Positions 35,419 to 45,114 are shown, counted from the first letter of the stretch. The stretch: DNA of 63,303 nt from Prevotella sp. UBA2444 (GCA_002342665.1 DDQK01000010.1:65917-129219); one strand, 5' to 3'. The notes: generated by a model from the letters alone, not told the origin. Translations and numbers: made by a program.

Positions 35419-37599
35419 TTATTTCAGCCAGCGGTCGAGCCAATCGAAGAAGGTGCGCTGCCAGAGGATGCCGTTCTGGGGCTTCAGTACCCAGTGGTTC
35501 TCATCGGGGAAGATGAGCAGTTCGGCAGGGATACCCTTCATTCTGGCTGCATTGAAGGCTTGCATGCCTTGGGTGTAGCAGATGCGATAGTCTTTCTCAC
35601 CATGGATGCAGAGGATGGGGGTATCCCAATTCTCCACATACTTGTGTGGCGAGTCGTGGTATGTCTTCTTGGCATTTGGCATCTGTGGGCGGTGCCAATA
35701 AGCCTCGTCATACTCCCAGTTGGAGAACCAGTTCTCTTCGGTCTCCAGATACATAGAGGCCAGGTTGAAAGCTCCATCATGGGAGATAAATGCCTTGAAG
35801 CGCTTCTCATGATGACCTGCCAGATAGTAGACAGAGAAACCTCCAAACGATGCACCGACGGCACCAAGATGGTCTTTGTCGACGTAGGGCAGGTTGTTGG
35901 CTGCATCGTCGATGGCTGCCAGATAGTCCTTCATGCACTGCCCAGTCCAGTCGCCGCTAATCTCCTCGAGCCACTCCTGTCCGAAGCCAGGCAATCCCCG
36001 GCGGTTGGGGGCTACGACGATGTAGCCCTGCGAGGCCATAATCATGAAGTTCCATCGATAGCTCCAGAACTGGCTGACGGGGCTCTGAGGCCCTCCCTCG
36101 CAGAAGAGCAGGGTGGGGTATTTCTTCGTTTCGTCGAAATTCGGAGGCAGGATAATCCAGGTGAGCATCTGCTTGCCGTCGCTGGTCTTCACCCAACGTT
36201 GTTGAACGGTGGGCTTGGCCAGTTGGTCAAGGATGTGCTTGTTCTCGAAGGTGAGCTGAGTGATAGCTGTCTTTTCGGGCTTCTTGAAGTTGGGCGTCAC
36301 GATGTAGAGGTCGGCAGGCGAGATGAAGTTGTGACGCTCCATCAGCAACTGCTTTTTGTTGTTCATCAGATGAATAGAACCGAAGTCGGCCCAATTGTCA
36401 GTCATTTGTTTCAGCTCGCCTTTCCAGTTGATGGCGTAAAGGTTTTCTGTGGCGTGCCATACCCCGATGAAGTAGATAAGTGCCTCTTTGGGATTATCGT
36501 TCCATACGAATTCATCGACGTTGGAGTCGAACGATTCTGTCAGGTATTTCTTCTCGCCAGTGGCTAAGTCGTAGCAGCACAGACGGTTGCGGTCTGCCTC
36601 ATAACCGTTGCGCTGCATAGAGAGCCAGGCGATATACTTGCCGTCGGGTGAGAATTGGGGGTTGGTGTCGTAGCCCACGTTGTTCTTCAGGTTCTCCTCT
36701 GCGTTCACCTTCTGAATCTTCATGGTTCTGGTCGGGTCGATCTCTGGCTCCACATAGTCGGCTGGCTTGCAGAGGTTCTTGGTCTCGCGCGTACCTATAT
36801 TATATATATAGATATCAGAGTCGGTAGAGATGGAGTAGGCCAGACCTGTCTTCTTGCGACAGGTGTAGGCGATGGTCTTAGAGTCGGGGCTCCAAGCCAG
36901 CTGTTCCATGCCTCCGAATGGCTCCATCGGGCATTCGTAGGGCTCACCCTCCAGGATGTCAACGCCTTCGCCGGTTATTGGATATTGGTTATTGTTTATT
37001 GTGACATCATAGACATAGGGATGCTGAATCGACTCCACGTAATGGTCCCAGTGGCGATACATCAAGTCAGTAACTCTTCGTCCTGTGGCCTTGGGCAGGT
37101 CGTCGGGATTCTTCTTGATGATCTCGTTGAATTCGATGGAGTGGAGCAGTATCACTTTGCTGCCGTCGGGGGCGAACTTGAATCCCTCAATATCCTTCTC
37201 GGTGTTGGAGATCTGTTTGCGGTCTGAGCCGTCGGCATTCATTGTCCAGAGCTGACCTCCGGAAAGGAATGCAATCTTCCCGTTAAGCCAAGTGGGATCT
37301 GTCTCCGACTTAGAGCCGGTGGTCAGCGTTTGCTGTCCAGTACCATCGGCATTGATGATGCAGATTTTCTGTTGGCTTTTATTGGCTTTCACGCTATAGT
37401 AGCCCACCTGATAGACTATCTGCTTGCCGTCAGCAGAGGCCTCGGCTGTACCGATGCGTCCCATGGCCCAGAGGGCTTCGGGAGTCATGCGACCATTTTC
37501 TACTTTGATATTTTGCTTTCCGATTTTCACGTCTTCTGCATTTGCAGGGCCTGCCATCAATAGGGTGGCAATGGCCAGGGTTGTTATAAGCTTATTCAT
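35419..37599 (-). CDS. Exported S9 family peptidase (dipeptidyl peptidase/acylaminoacyl peptidase type)
   Basis: 726 residues, signal peptide MNKLITTLAIATLLMAGPANA. The N-terminal beta-propeller (about 40-420, repeats such as WSPDSKTIAYTCRKKTG and FSPDGKYIAWLS) gates an alpha/beta-hydrolase domain. The triad is Ser584 (GASFGGFS), Asp670 (GEKDYR) and His702 (DENHWV). It resembles DPP5-type dipeptidyl peptidases of periodontal Bacteroidales, which release dipeptides in the periplasm. It follows yidC after one base and precedes two MFS genes, so the operon would couple membrane-protein insertion, dipeptide release and transport. The exact specificity is not given by sequence. Confidence 0.9.
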   Translation of the reverse strand: MNKLITTLAIATLLMAGPANAEDVKIGKQNIKVENGRMTPEALWAMGRIGTAEASADGKQIVYQVGYYSVKANKSQQKICIINADGTGQQTLTTGSKSETDPTWLNGKIAFLSGGQLWTMNADGSDRKQISNTEKDIEGFKFAPDGSKVILLHSIEFNEIIKKNPDDLPKATGRRVTDLMYRHWDHYVESIQHPYVYDVTINNNQYPITGEGVDILEGEPYECPMEPFGGMEQLAWSPDSKTIAYTCRKKTGLAYSISTDSDIYIYNIGTRETKNLCKPADYVEPEIDPTRTMKIQKVNAEENLKNNVGYDTNPQFSPDGKYIAWLSMQRNGYEADRNRLCCYDLATGEKKYLTESFDSNVDEFVWNDNPKEALIYFIGVWHATENLYAINWKGELKQMTDNWADFGSIHLMNNKKQLLMERHNFISPADLYIVTPNFKKPEKTAITQLTFENKHILDQLAKPTVQQRWVKTSDGKQMLTWIILPPNFDETKKYPTLLFCEGGPQSPVSQFWSYRWNFMIMASQGYIVVAPNRRGLPGFGQEWLEEISGDWTGQCMKDYLAAIDDAANNLPYVDKDHLGAVGASFGGFSVYYLAGHHEKRFKAFISHDGAFNLASMYLETEENWFSNWEYDEAYWHRPQMPNAKKTYHDSPHKYVENWDTPILCIHGEKDYRICYTQGMQAFNAARMKGIPAELLIFPDENHWVLKPQNGILWQRTFFDWLDRWLK

Positions 37600-37600
37600 A

Positions 37601-39493
37601 TTACTTGCGTTGTTGATTCATTCGTTGCTTCTGTAGTTCTTCGGCCTGTTTCTGCATAGCCTCAAGGCGTGCAGCAAGACCACCGACTTTCTTCGAGGGG
37701 TTGTTCTTGTTCTCCTGATACTTGGCCTCAAGGATGGCCAGCAGCTTCTCGTCGTCAGTGGTCTTGCGAAGTGTCCACATGATGGCGGCGGAGAAGAAGA
37801 GAGAGATGAAGTAGTAGAAGTTCAGACCGCTGGAGTAGTCGTTGAACATGAAGAAGAACATCAGCGGCATGAGGTACATCATCCATTGCATCATTTTCAG
37901 TTGCTCGGCCTGCTGTCCCACCATCTGGTCCTTCTGCTGGCGCATTGTCATCACGGAGTAGAGCACGTTGGCTATACAGAAGAGAATACAGGTGAGCGAG
38001 AGGTGGTCACCGATGCCCCAGATGCTAGTACCCCACTCGATGATGGGGTCGTAGGTGGATAAGTCGTCCATCCATAGGAACGACTCGCGACGCAGCTGGA
38101 TGGCATTCGGCACGAAGAAGAACATGGCCATCCAGATAGGCAGCTGGATAAGCATGGGCAGGCAGCCACCCAGGGGTGATACACCATATTTGGCATAGAG
38201 CGACATCATCTCCTGCTGCTTCTTCATCGCGTCTTCCGGCTTGTCGTACTGCTTGGTGGCCTCGTCGAGCTTCGGCTTCAATACTCGCATCTTGGCTGAT
38301 GACATGTAGCTCTTCTTCACCATCGGGAAGGTGATGGCTTTGAGCAACAAGGTGAGTAGGATGAGCACGATACCCATCGAGAAGCCCCAAGAGGTGAGCC
38401 AGTCGAAGAGGTAAATGGTGAACCAACGGTTAATCCAGCGCACCAGCCACCAGCCGAGGTTGACGAGTTGCTCCAGATCGAGGTCCTTGCCAAAGGTACT
38501 CTGCTGCTCTACGTCCTGGATCAGACGGAAGTCGTTGGGGCCGATGTACATCTCAAATTCCGAAGCCTTGGCACCAGTGGGGTCGAAGGCAGTCTTGAGT
38601 TTGGCACCCATCTGCTTCAGATAGCCGCTTCCCTTCTCCTGTGGAATGCTCGTCAGGAGGGCGTTGGCAGCAAAGTTGTCCTTGGAGATGAGTGCTGCCG
38701 AGAAGAACTGATTCTTGAAGGCCACCCAGTCGAGTTGTTCTTCAATCTGCTTGTCGATTTCTTCAGAAGTTTCTGCCATTTCTTTCGTTCCGCCGTCGTT
38801 CTTCTTGTAGGTGACGGTGGTGTAGCGGTTCTCGAAGGTGAATCCGCGTTCCTGTTGGTATACCAGGTCGCGCCACTCGATGTCCAGGTTCCTGTAGTTG
38901 GGAGCAAAGATGCCGCTCAGCCCGACGGCCTGCAGCGAGAAGTGCAGGTAGTAGTCCTGCCCCAGTGTGTAGGTCATCACAAGGCTACCGCCGTTGGCTG
39001 CTTGTGCTGTCATCGTTACGGTAGTGTCGCTGACATTGCTGGGGGTGAAATAGAGGTCCTGGGTAATGATGTTCTCCGACTTGCCGGCGAGCATGAAGTT
39101 CATCTGCTGGGTATGCTCATCGAAGAGTGTCACCTCGTCCTTAGAGTTGTCTACATTCAGAAAGCCCTTGATGACGGCCTTCGATATGGCTCCGCCCTTG
39201 GTGTCGAAAGTCAGTTCCACCTTGTCGTTCTTCAGTACGACGGGCTGGTTGGTACCATTGAGGGCTGAGAAGAAGAGTGCCGTAGAGTCACCCTTGGCAG
39301 CTGCCTCGGCCTGTGCCTTGCGTGCTGCCTCTTCTGCTTTTTGCTTCTTCAGTGCGTTATCCTTCATGACAGCAGCAATGCTGTCTTCCATTCGCTGGGC
39401 CTCTATTTGCTCCGCCGATGGCTGGTTATACCAGCTGAAGCCGATGAGAACCACGGCAATTAAAACAAATCCAATAACAGTGTTTTTATCCAT
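37601..39493 (-). CDS. yidC: Membrane protein insertase YidC
   Basis: YidC inserts and folds inner-membrane proteins, alone or with SecYEG. 630 residues in the Gram-negative layout: a first transmembrane helix (VIGFVLIAVVLIGFSW), a large periplasmic beta-sandwich (about 60-350), and the conserved five-helix core (about 360-580) with the positively charged loop MKKSYMSSAKMRVLKP and GGCLPMLIQLPIWMAMFFF. A basic tail (MQKQAEELQKQRMNQQRK) is usual and may bind ribosomes. One base separates its stop from the S9 peptidase start. -7 element at 39546-39553. Confidence 0.95.
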   Translation of the reverse strand: MDKNTVIGFVLIAVVLIGFSWYNQPSAEQIEAQRMEDSIAAVMKDNALKKQKAEEAARKAQAEAAAKGDSTALFFSALNGTNQPVVLKNDKVELTFDTKGGAISKAVIKGFLNVDNSKDEVTLFDEHTQQMNFMLAGKSENIITQDLYFTPSNVSDTTVTMTAQAANGGSLVMTYTLGQDYYLHFSLQAVGLSGIFAPNYRNLDIEWRDLVYQQERGFTFENRYTTVTYKKNDGGTKEMAETSEEIDKQIEEQLDWVAFKNQFFSAALISKDNFAANALLTSIPQEKGSGYLKQMGAKLKTAFDPTGAKASEFEMYIGPNDFRLIQDVEQQSTFGKDLDLEQLVNLGWWLVRWINRWFTIYLFDWLTSWGFSMGIVLILLTLLLKAITFPMVKKSYMSSAKMRVLKPKLDEATKQYDKPEDAMKKQQEMMSLYAKYGVSPLGGCLPMLIQLPIWMAMFFFVPNAIQLRRESFLWMDDLSTYDPIIEWGTSIWGIGDHLSLTCILFCIANVLYSVMTMRQQKDQMVGQQAEQLKMMQWMMYLMPLMFFFMFNDYSSGLNFYYFISLFFSAAIMWTLRKTTDDEKLLAILEAKYQENKNNPSKKVGGLAARLEAMQKQAEELQKQRMNQQRK

Positions 39494-39545
39494 TACTTTT
39501 TCTTATTTTTATCCTTATTTAATAATGTTCGCGCATAACAGGGTG

Positions 39546-39553
39546 CAAAATTA
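39546..39553 (-). promoter_or_regulatory. -7 element (TAATTTTG) for the yidC operon
   Basis: TAATTTTG on the minus strand, 52 bases before the yidC start. No standard -33 TTTG. Divergent from the DUF3078 gene promoter. Confidence 0.5.
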
Positions 39554-39596
39554 CTACTTTTTTTTGGCATATCAGCAGAAAGAAAGAAAAATTTCG

Positions 39597-39604
39597 TATC
39601 TTTG
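39597..39604 (+). promoter_or_regulatory. -7 element (TATCTTTG) for the DUF3078 gene
   Basis: TATCTTTG ends only nine bases before ATG 39614 and covers an in-frame TTG at 39602, which rules that start out and predicts a very short leader. Confidence 0.5.
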
Positions 39605-39613
39605 CACCTAGTT

Positions 39614-40786
39614 ATGAGAAAACAAACATTATTATTCGTGGCTATGATGACGCTCAGCGTCAATGCCGCACAGGTTTCAGACAGTATCAGTGGTCAGTAT
39701 TATCGTCTGTTTACGCCGATGACGTTCTATCATCATGTGGCTGACAGGACTCTGAATCTGGATTCAGAAAAGGATGACCATGTGACACAAGCCGTAGATG
39801 CTGCCTTGCTGAATGTCTATCTGAACAGACCCGATTTGGTAAGCACTACCGAAACCAAACTGAAGGAAGCTGGTTCGGTACGTGATGATGTGGATCAGCC
39901 GATAGCCGTACAGACGTCTTTTGTCGAGGAGGCCGATGTTCCTGATGTCGTCATACAGGATACGGCTCAGGTAGAACTGATGATCCAGAAACCGAAATTC
40001 TGGACCTATAAGGGCGACGGTTTCCTGCAGTTCATGCAGAATTATGTCTCCGGTAACTGGTATAAAGGCGGTGAGAGCAATTACTCGATGGTAGGTGCGC
40101 TGACGCTGGAGGCCAACTACGACAATAAGAACAAGTGGAAGTGGGATAACAAGCTGGAGATGAAGCTCGGCTTCCTGACCTCGCGATCAGATTCTGTCCA
40201 TAAGTTCAAATCAAATGAAGACCTGTTGCGTTTCACAAGTAAGGTAGGACTTGAGGCTGCTAAGAACTGGTACTATACCCTTCAGCTTCAGGCCTATACG
40301 CAGTTTACCAGAGGCCTGAAAGCCAATGACCACAAAACTTACTCGGACTTTATGTCGCCTTTCAACCTCAACTTGGGTCTTGGTATGGATTATAAGGTGG
40401 AGTCGAAGAATAAAAAGCTGACGGGAACCATCAACCTTTCCCCCATTGCTCTAAACTATCGTTATGTGGGCAGATTGGATCTGGGGCCGAGCTTTGGCCT
40501 GGAGGAAGGCAAGCACTCCCTTCTGGAATTTGGACCGAACTTGACTGTCGACCTGACTTGGAAGTTCAATGATGTGGTTACTTGGAAGACGCGTCTTTTC
40601 GCTTTCACCTCTTTCAAACGTGCAGAGATCGATTGGGAAAACACCTTTGAGCTTCGTGTTTCCAAGTATATCACAGCCAACCTGTTCCTCTTCCCGCGTT
40701 TCGACGATGCCAGCGTGTATGATGATGACTTAGGCTACTGGCAGTTTAAGGAGTACAGTTCTTTAGGCTTCGCCTATACGTTCTAA
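39614..40786 (+). CDS. DUF3078 outer-membrane beta-barrel-like protein
   Basis: 390 residues from ATG 39614 with a signal peptide (MRKQTLLFVAMMTLSVNAA). From about residue 130 the sequence alternates as in an outer-membrane barrel: KFWTYKGDGFLQFMQNYVSGNWYKGGESNY (typical DUF3078 opening), WKWDNKLEMKLGF, NWYYTLQLQAYTQF, and ends in an aromatic residue (GFAYTF). Function unknown; probably sits in the outer membrane. Monocistronic, with a terminator after it. The region 80-130 is poorly conserved-looking and acidic. Confidence 0.82.
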   Translation: MRKQTLLFVAMMTLSVNAAQVSDSISGQYYRLFTPMTFYHHVADRTLNLDSEKDDHVTQAVDAALLNVYLNRPDLVSTTETKLKEAGSVRDDVDQPIAVQTSFVEEADVPDVVIQDTAQVELMIQKPKFWTYKGDGFLQFMQNYVSGNWYKGGESNYSMVGALTLEANYDNKNKWKWDNKLEMKLGFLTSRSDSVHKFKSNEDLLRFTSKVGLEAAKNWYYTLQLQAYTQFTRGLKANDHKTYSDFMSPFNLNLGLGMDYKVESKNKKLTGTINLSPIALNYRYVGRLDLGPSFGLEEGKHSLLEFGPNLTVDLTWKFNDVVTWKTRLFAFTSFKRAEIDWENTFELRVSKYITANLFLFPRFDDASVYDDDLGYWQFKEYSSLGFAYTF

Positions 40787-40792
40787 AAACAA

Positions 40793-40820
40793 AAATCACC
40801 CGCTGTGAGGCGGGTGATTT
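40793..40820. terminator. Bidirectional terminator between the DUF3078 and DUF1573 genes
   Basis: Stem AAATCACCCGC (40793-40803) with GCGGGTGATTT (40810-40820), six-base loop, with A-rich sequence before and T-rich after. Serves two convergent genes. Confidence 0.85.
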
Positions 40821-40823
40821 CGT

Positions 40824-41213
40824 TTATTTGGCTTCTGTCATGTCTCCTTCTATGTAGAGTCTTGTCATTTCAACTTCTCCGTTGGTCCTGACGGTGATAG
40901 ACTTCTTGAAGTGTCCGGGGAACTTTCCTGTGCCGTTGTAGGTCACTTTTATTTGTCCCTTCTCACCAGGCTTGACAGGCGTCTTGGTGTATTCGGGTAC
41001 TGTGCATCCACAAGAGGCCACGGCCTGATTGATTACAAGCGGGAGCTCTCCCACATTCGTGTAGGTGAAGACACATGTCACGACAGGGTTCTTTTCCGAA
41101 AACGTTCCGAAATCGTGGGTCAGCTTGTCGAACTTAATCTCTGCTGGCTTTTGCGCCATAGCGGCTGTCATACCGCAAATGAGCATTAATGTTGCAAATA
41201 CAATCTTCTTCAT
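40824..41213 (-). CDS. DUF1573 exported protein
   Basis: 129 residues from ATG 41213, signal peptide MKKIVFATLMLICGMTAAMAQ. DUF1573 core: FDKLTHDFGTFSEKNP, TNVGELPLVINQAVASCGCTVPEY and GQIKVTYNGTGKFPGHFKKSITV, an Ig-like domain common in Bacteroidetes (PapD/HYDIN-like). The upstream in-frame extension to 41357 would read through the promoter at 41242-41249 and is rejected. Function unknown. Confidence 0.85.
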   Translation of the reverse strand: MKKIVFATLMLICGMTAAMAQKPAEIKFDKLTHDFGTFSEKNPVVTCVFTYTNVGELPLVINQAVASCGCTVPEYTKTPVKPGEKGQIKVTYNGTGKFPGHFKKSITVRTNGEVEMTRLYIEGDMTEAK

Positions 41214-41241
41214 TTCTATTCGTTTTGTTGATTTTATGGGG

Positions 41242-41249
41242 CAAAGATA
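41242..41249 (-). promoter_or_regulatory. -7 element (TATCTTTG) for the DUF1573 gene
   Basis: TATCTTTG on the minus strand 28 bases before ATG 41213; no standard -33 box. Confidence 0.5.
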
Positions 41250-41346
41250 GACATTTATTGCAACACAGAGATACTGAGACGCTGAGTTTTTTGTTTTTTT
41301 AATAGAATTCTTTGCATCTTTGCATCTCTGTGAACAAAAAAAGTTG

Positions 41347-41354
41347 TAATTTTG
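41347..41354 (+). promoter_or_regulatory. -7 element (TAATTTTG) for aspS
   Basis: TAATTTTG 29 bases before ATG 41384. TTTG at 41319-41322 is 24 bases upstream, a little far for -33. Confidence 0.5.
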
Positions 41355-41383
41355 CACCTCAAACGAATAAATTAGTCATAAAT

Positions 41384-43144
41384 ATGTATAGGAGTAAGAC
41401 TTGTGGAGAGCTTCGACTCTCAGATGCCGGCAGCGTGGTGACACTTGCCGGATGGGTTCAGCGTACCCGTAAGATGGGCGGAATGACCTTCGTCGACTTG
41501 CGTGATCGCTATGGTTTGACACAATTGGTTTTCAATGAGGCCGATGATGCTGCACTCTGTGAGCGGGCCAACAAATTGGGACGCGAGTTTTGTATTCAGG
41601 TGAAGGGTACTGTCAGCGAGCGTCAGAGCAAGAACCTTAAGATGCCTACTGGCGATATTGAGATTCTTGTCAGTGAACTGAATATACTCAGCGAGAGCCT
41701 GACACCTCCGTTTACCATTGAAGACAATACAGATGGTGGTGACGATATCCGTATGAAGTATCGTTATCTCGACCTGCGTCGCAGTGCAGTGCGTAAGAAT
41801 CTTGAATTGCGCCACCGCATGACCATCTTGATCCGTAACTTCCTCGACGGCAAGGATTTCATCGAAGTAGAGACGCCTATCCTGATTGGCTCAACACCTG
41901 AAGGTGCCCGCGATTTTGTGGTGCCCAGCCGTATGAACCCCGGTCAGTTCTATGCATTGCCTCAGTCACCTCAGACATTAAAGCAGTTGTTGATGGTCAG
42001 TGGCTTCGATCGTTACTTCCAGATTGCAAAGTGCTTCCGCGATGAAGACCTGCGAGCTGACCGTCAGCCTGAGTTCACGCAGATCGACTGTGAGATGTCG
42101 TTCGTTGAGCAGGAGGATGTGCTTCAGCTGTTTGAGGATATGGCGCGTCATCTGTTTAAGGAGGTGCGCGGTGTAGAGCTACCGCCGTTGCAGCGTATGA
42201 CTTGGCACGAGGCCATGAAGCGTTTCGGCTCAGATAAGCCAGATCTTCGTTTCGGAATGGAGTTTGTAGAGCTGATGGATGTACTCAAAGGCACAGGCAC
42301 CTTCCCTGTATTCAATGAGGCCAACTATATCGGTGGTATCTGTGTGCCTGGCTGTGCCAACTATACCCGTAAGCAACTGGATCAGCTGACAGATTTTGTG
42401 AAGCGTCCTCAGGTTGGCGCTAAGGGGCTGGTCTATGTGAAATTTAATGAAGATGGCACAGTAAAGTCGAGCATCGACAAGTTCTACGAGCCGGAAGTTT
42501 GGACTAAAGTCAAAGAGGCTATGGGGGCCAAGGATGGCGATCTGGTGCTGATACTGAGTGGCGACAATGCCAACAAGACGCGTGTGCAGCTCTGCACTCT
42601 CCGTCTGGAGATGGGAGAACGTCTTGGCCTTCGTGACAAGGATAAATTCGTTTGCCTCTGGATTGTCGACTTCCCGCTCTTTGAATGGAGTGATGAGGAA
42701 CAGCGCTTGATGGCTACACACCATCCGTTCACAATGCCCAATCCCGATGACATTCCCCTGCTTGATACAGCTCCAGAGAAGGTGCGTGCCGTAGCTTACG
42801 ACTTTGTCTGCAATGGTGTCGAAGTGGGAGGCGGTTCTCTCCGTATCCATGATGGCAAGTTGCAGGAAAAGATGTTCCAAATTTTGGGCTTTACTCCAGA
42901 ACGAGCTATGGCTCAGTTCGGCTTCCTGATCAATGCCTTCAAGTATGGAGCACCGCCTCATGCAGGTCTTGCCTTCGGTCTTGATCGTTTCGTGTCTTTG
43001 ATGGCCGGTCTCGACAGCATTCGCGACTGCATCGCTTTCCCGAAAAACAATTCCGGACGTGATGTCATGCTCGATGCACCAGGTGAATTAGACCCCAAAC
43101 AACTTGAGGAACTGCAGCTGTCGCTTGATATTCGTCAAGAATAG
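41384..43144 (+). CDS. aspS: Aspartate--tRNA ligase
   Basis: Class II synthetase of the bacterial type, 586 residues. Anticodon-binding OB fold at 1-110 ([20 protein letters not shown]), motif 1 [20 protein letters not shown], motif 2 [20 protein letters not shown], a bacterial-specific GAD insertion (about 290-420) and motif 3 [16 protein letters not shown] 41384 ([10 protein letters not shown]) is chosen because the promoter lies between it and the longer frame's start. Monocistronic. Confidence 0.97.
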   Translation: MYRSKTCGELRLSDAGSVVTLAGWVQRTRKMGGMTFVDLRDRYGLTQLVFNEADDAALCERANKLGREFCIQVKGTVSERQSKNLKMPTGDIEILVSELNILSESLTPPFTIEDNTDGGDDIRMKYRYLDLRRSAVRKNLELRHRMTILIRNFLDGKDFIEVETPILIGSTPEGARDFVVPSRMNPGQFYALPQSPQTLKQLLMVSGFDRYFQIAKCFRDEDLRADRQPEFTQIDCEMSFVEQEDVLQLFEDMARHLFKEVRGVELPPLQRMTWHEAMKRFGSDKPDLRFGMEFVELMDVLKGTGTFPVFNEANYIGGICVPGCANYTRKQLDQLTDFVKRPQVGAKGLVYVKFNEDGTVKSSIDKFYEPEVWTKVKEAMGAKDGDLVLILSGDNANKTRVQLCTLRLEMGERLGLRDKDKFVCLWIVDFPLFEWSDEEQRLMATHHPFTMPNPDDIPLLDTAPEKVRAVAYDFVCNGVEVGGGSLRIHDGKLQEKMFQILGFTPERAMAQFGFLINAFKYGAPPHAGLAFGLDRFVSLMAGLDSIRDCIAFPKNNSGRDVMLDAPGELDPKQLEELQLSLDIRQE

Positions 43145-43199
43145 TTCTGTTTTTGCCAAAAATATTTAAAATTTAATAACTTGTATGAACAATTAGTAT

Positions 43200-43207
43200 T
43201 ACTTTTG
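43200..43207 (+). promoter_or_regulatory. -7 element (TACTTTTG) for the H1-like/winged-helix gene
   Basis: TACTTTTG about 62 bases upstream of ATG 43270, giving a longer leader than most genes here. Confidence 0.5.
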
Positions 43208-43269
43208 CACACGAAAAGATAAAGAGGATAATAAATTCTTCAAACAAGAGTATTAATTTTTTAAGTATT

Positions 43270-43578
43270 ATGGCAGAAAAGAAAGCAACAGCTAAGAAGG
43301 CTACTGAGACTAAGGCAGCCGCAGCTAAGAAGGAAACCGTTAAGAAGGCCGCAGCTCCCAAGGCAGCTGCTAAGTCTGTACTCGCAGTGAATGCAGAGAA
43401 CGTAGGTTTCAAGGCAGGAGATGTTTATCAGGCACTGGCAGCAGCAGGTAAGGCTCTCACCGTTAAGGAGATTGCCAAGGCTGCAAAGATTTCTGAGGAG
43501 GAGACTCTTCTCGGTCTCGGCTGGCTCTTCAAGGAGGGTAAGCTCGCTAACGATGGAGAGAAAGTTACATTGGCATAA
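43270..43578 (+). CDS. Small protein with histone-H1-like Lys/Ala tail and winged-helix domain
   Basis: 102 residues. Residues 1-37 are almost only Lys, Ala, Thr and Glu (KKATETKAAAAKKETVKKAA), resembling the tail of histone H1 or bacterial Hc1-like proteins. Residues 45-102 form a short winged-helix domain of DUF2582 type (GDVYQALAAAGKALTVKEIAKAAKIS, LGWLFKEGKLANDGEKVTL). Likely a nucleoid-associated DNA-binding protein; no target is known. Codon use and A-rich upstream sequence suggest strong expression (inference). Followed by a clear terminator at 43600-43629. Confidence 0.75.
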   Translation: MAEKKATAKKATETKAAAAKKETVKKAAAPKAAAKSVLAVNAENVGFKAGDVYQALAAAGKALTVKEIAKAAKISEEETLLGLGWLFKEGKLANDGEKVTLA

Positions 43579-43599
43579 GACAATTAACGAGTATAAAAG

Positions 43600-43629
43600 A
43601 AGGTCGGTAAGCACTGTTTTACCGACCTT
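43600..43629 (+). terminator. Terminator after the H1-like/winged-helix gene
   Basis: Stem AAGGTCGGTAA (43600-43610) with TTACCGACCTT (43619-43629), eight-base loop, followed by T's. It ends only nine bases before the next ATG. Confidence 0.9.
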
Positions 43630-43638
43630 TTTTAATAT

Positions 43639-43986
43639 ATGACATACGACCGGCAGATATTGGAGATTCTTACCGAAGTGGGTGACAAGGGCATCAGTGT
43701 TCAGCTGTTGTCCAAGCATCTCTATAATCGGAATGTAAGCTTGTTTTCCACGCAGGACATCAATGAGATCAAGGCTTATGTTCGCCAGTATTTCATTCGT
43801 AATGCCAGGTCTTCCCAGTCGCTTATAGAACGAACGGAACGTCGTGGCTATTATCGTCTGAACACAGGTAACAACGCTGATGCCCGTCAGCTGATGTTAG
43901 AGTTTGGAAATCCTCAGGTGACACTTGAGGAGGAAAAAGAATCGGAAAAACCGCAGCCCGACCTTTCGCTTGACCTATTTGCCTGA
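43639..43986 (+). CDS. Small protein of unknown function, possible winged-helix
   Basis: 115 residues, not recognised. The N-terminal half is helical (YDRQILEILTEVGDKGISVQLLSKHLYNRN), reminiscent of a small DNA-binding domain; RRGYYRLN could be a wing. The C-terminal end is acidic and proline-containing ([20 protein letters not shown]). It begins nine bases after a strong terminator and has no visible promoter of its own, so its expression would depend on read-through. It overlaps the convergent GT4 gene by 12 bases at the end. Confidence 0.6.
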   Translation: MTYDRQILEILTEVGDKGISVQLLSKHLYNRNVSLFSTQDINEIKAYVRQYFIRNARSSQSLIERTERRGYYRLNTGNNADARQLMLEFGNPQVTLEEEKESEKPQPDLSLDLFA

Positions 43987-45114
43987 GCGCTTCAATTCTT
44001 TATACACTTCCTCATATACTTCCAACAGCCGTTCTGCCGTATTCCTCCAGGAGAACAGTTTAGCCCGTTGGAGTCCCACCTCTTCTTGTTGCTGGTAGAA
44101 TTCATCGTCAGTCTCCAACTTGAGCATCATCTCTGCAATCTCGTCAGGGTTCTCTGGATTTACAAGAATGGCGTATGGCCCTCCTATCTCCGGCATTGAC
44201 GAGGTATTAGACGTGATGACGGGTGTTCCACAGGCCATAGACTCAAGAATAGGAATTCCAAATCCTTCTCTTTGCGAGGTGTAGAGGAAAACAAATGCGC
44301 TGTTATAGATATTTGGCAGGTTCTGATTGGCGATGTAGCCAGAAGTGACGATCATCTTGCGAATAGACTCAATATGATTGCGAATAAGGATTTCATTTAA
44401 ATAGGCGCGGTCAAGGTCTGCTAATAAAAGCTTTCTTTTTATTTTAGATTTTTCCAAATATACCTTATATGCTAAAATAGTGTTCTCTGTATTCTTCTTG
44501 GGGTCTGTATTGCCTAAAAAGAAGATATATCCAGGTTCGTCAATGTATTCCTTGTATGTGAAATCCGCCTTCGAAGCTGGAGTGAACCATTCTGAATAAG
44601 CGTTATAGATCATAACCATCTTTTCTTTGGGTATGGATAGCTGTGTTATGATATTATTGTATTCAAATTCAGATACGGTGATGATTCGCTCGCATTTTTC
44701 AAATACTCGTTTAAGAACATATCTTCTGTAAATCCTTCCAAGATTTTGATAGACAGATAGATTCAGCTTAATGGTAGGTTCAAGGAATATAATGTCATGT
44801 AGCGTTAGAAGAAGTGGTACGCTACAGTGAATAGGCGCAGTGTTGCTGGTGCAGTGTAGCATGTCCAGTTTCATCTCTTGTGCGGCATGGGGTAGGGTTT
44901 TCTGTTCCCACAGAGGATAGAAATTGCTTCCAATCTCCATGATGTGTACATTATTGGTGCTTTCCAGACAACGGTCATCTCCTGGAGCCACAAATACGAA
45001 ATATTCGTTCTTCGTGTCCAGTTTCTGCAGTTCCTTGATTTCCTGCAGCACCACGAAGTCCATCCCGTGCTTGTTCTTGCGGAAAATTCTCTGTGCCTCT
45101 ATGCCTATTCTCAT
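43975..45114 (-). CDS. Glycosyltransferase, GT4 family
   Basis: 379 residues, GT-B fold. The donor-side motif [19 protein letters not shown] (the E-x7-E type) and [24 protein letters not shown], are typical of GT4 (retaining, nucleotide-sugar-dependent; mannosyl/rhamnosyl/glucosyl types). No signal or membrane segment; cytoplasmic face. Its ATG overlaps the stop of the hexapeptide acetyltransferase by four bases (ATGA). First gene of the glycan cluster on the left. Lacks the CPxGP motif of the other GT4 genes, so belongs to another subgroup. Sugar unknown. Confidence 0.88.
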   Translation of the reverse strand: MRIGIEAQRIFRKNKHGMDFVVLQEIKELQKLDTKNEYFVFVAPGDDRCLESTNNVHIMEIGSNFYPLWEQKTLPHAAQEMKLDMLHCTSNTAPIHCSVPLLLTLHDIIFLEPTIKLNLSVYQNLGRIYRRYVLKRVFEKCERIITVSEFEYNNIITQLSIPKEKMVMIYNAYSEWFTPASKADFTYKEYIDEPGYIFFLGNTDPKKNTENTILAYKVYLEKSKIKRKLLLADLDRAYLNEILIRNHIESIRKMIVTSGYIANQNLPNIYNSAFVFLYTSQREGFGIPILESMACGTPVITSNTSSMPEIGGPYAILVNPENPDEIAEMMLKLETDDEFYQQQEEVGLQRAKLFSWRNTAERLLEVYEEVYKELKRSGK

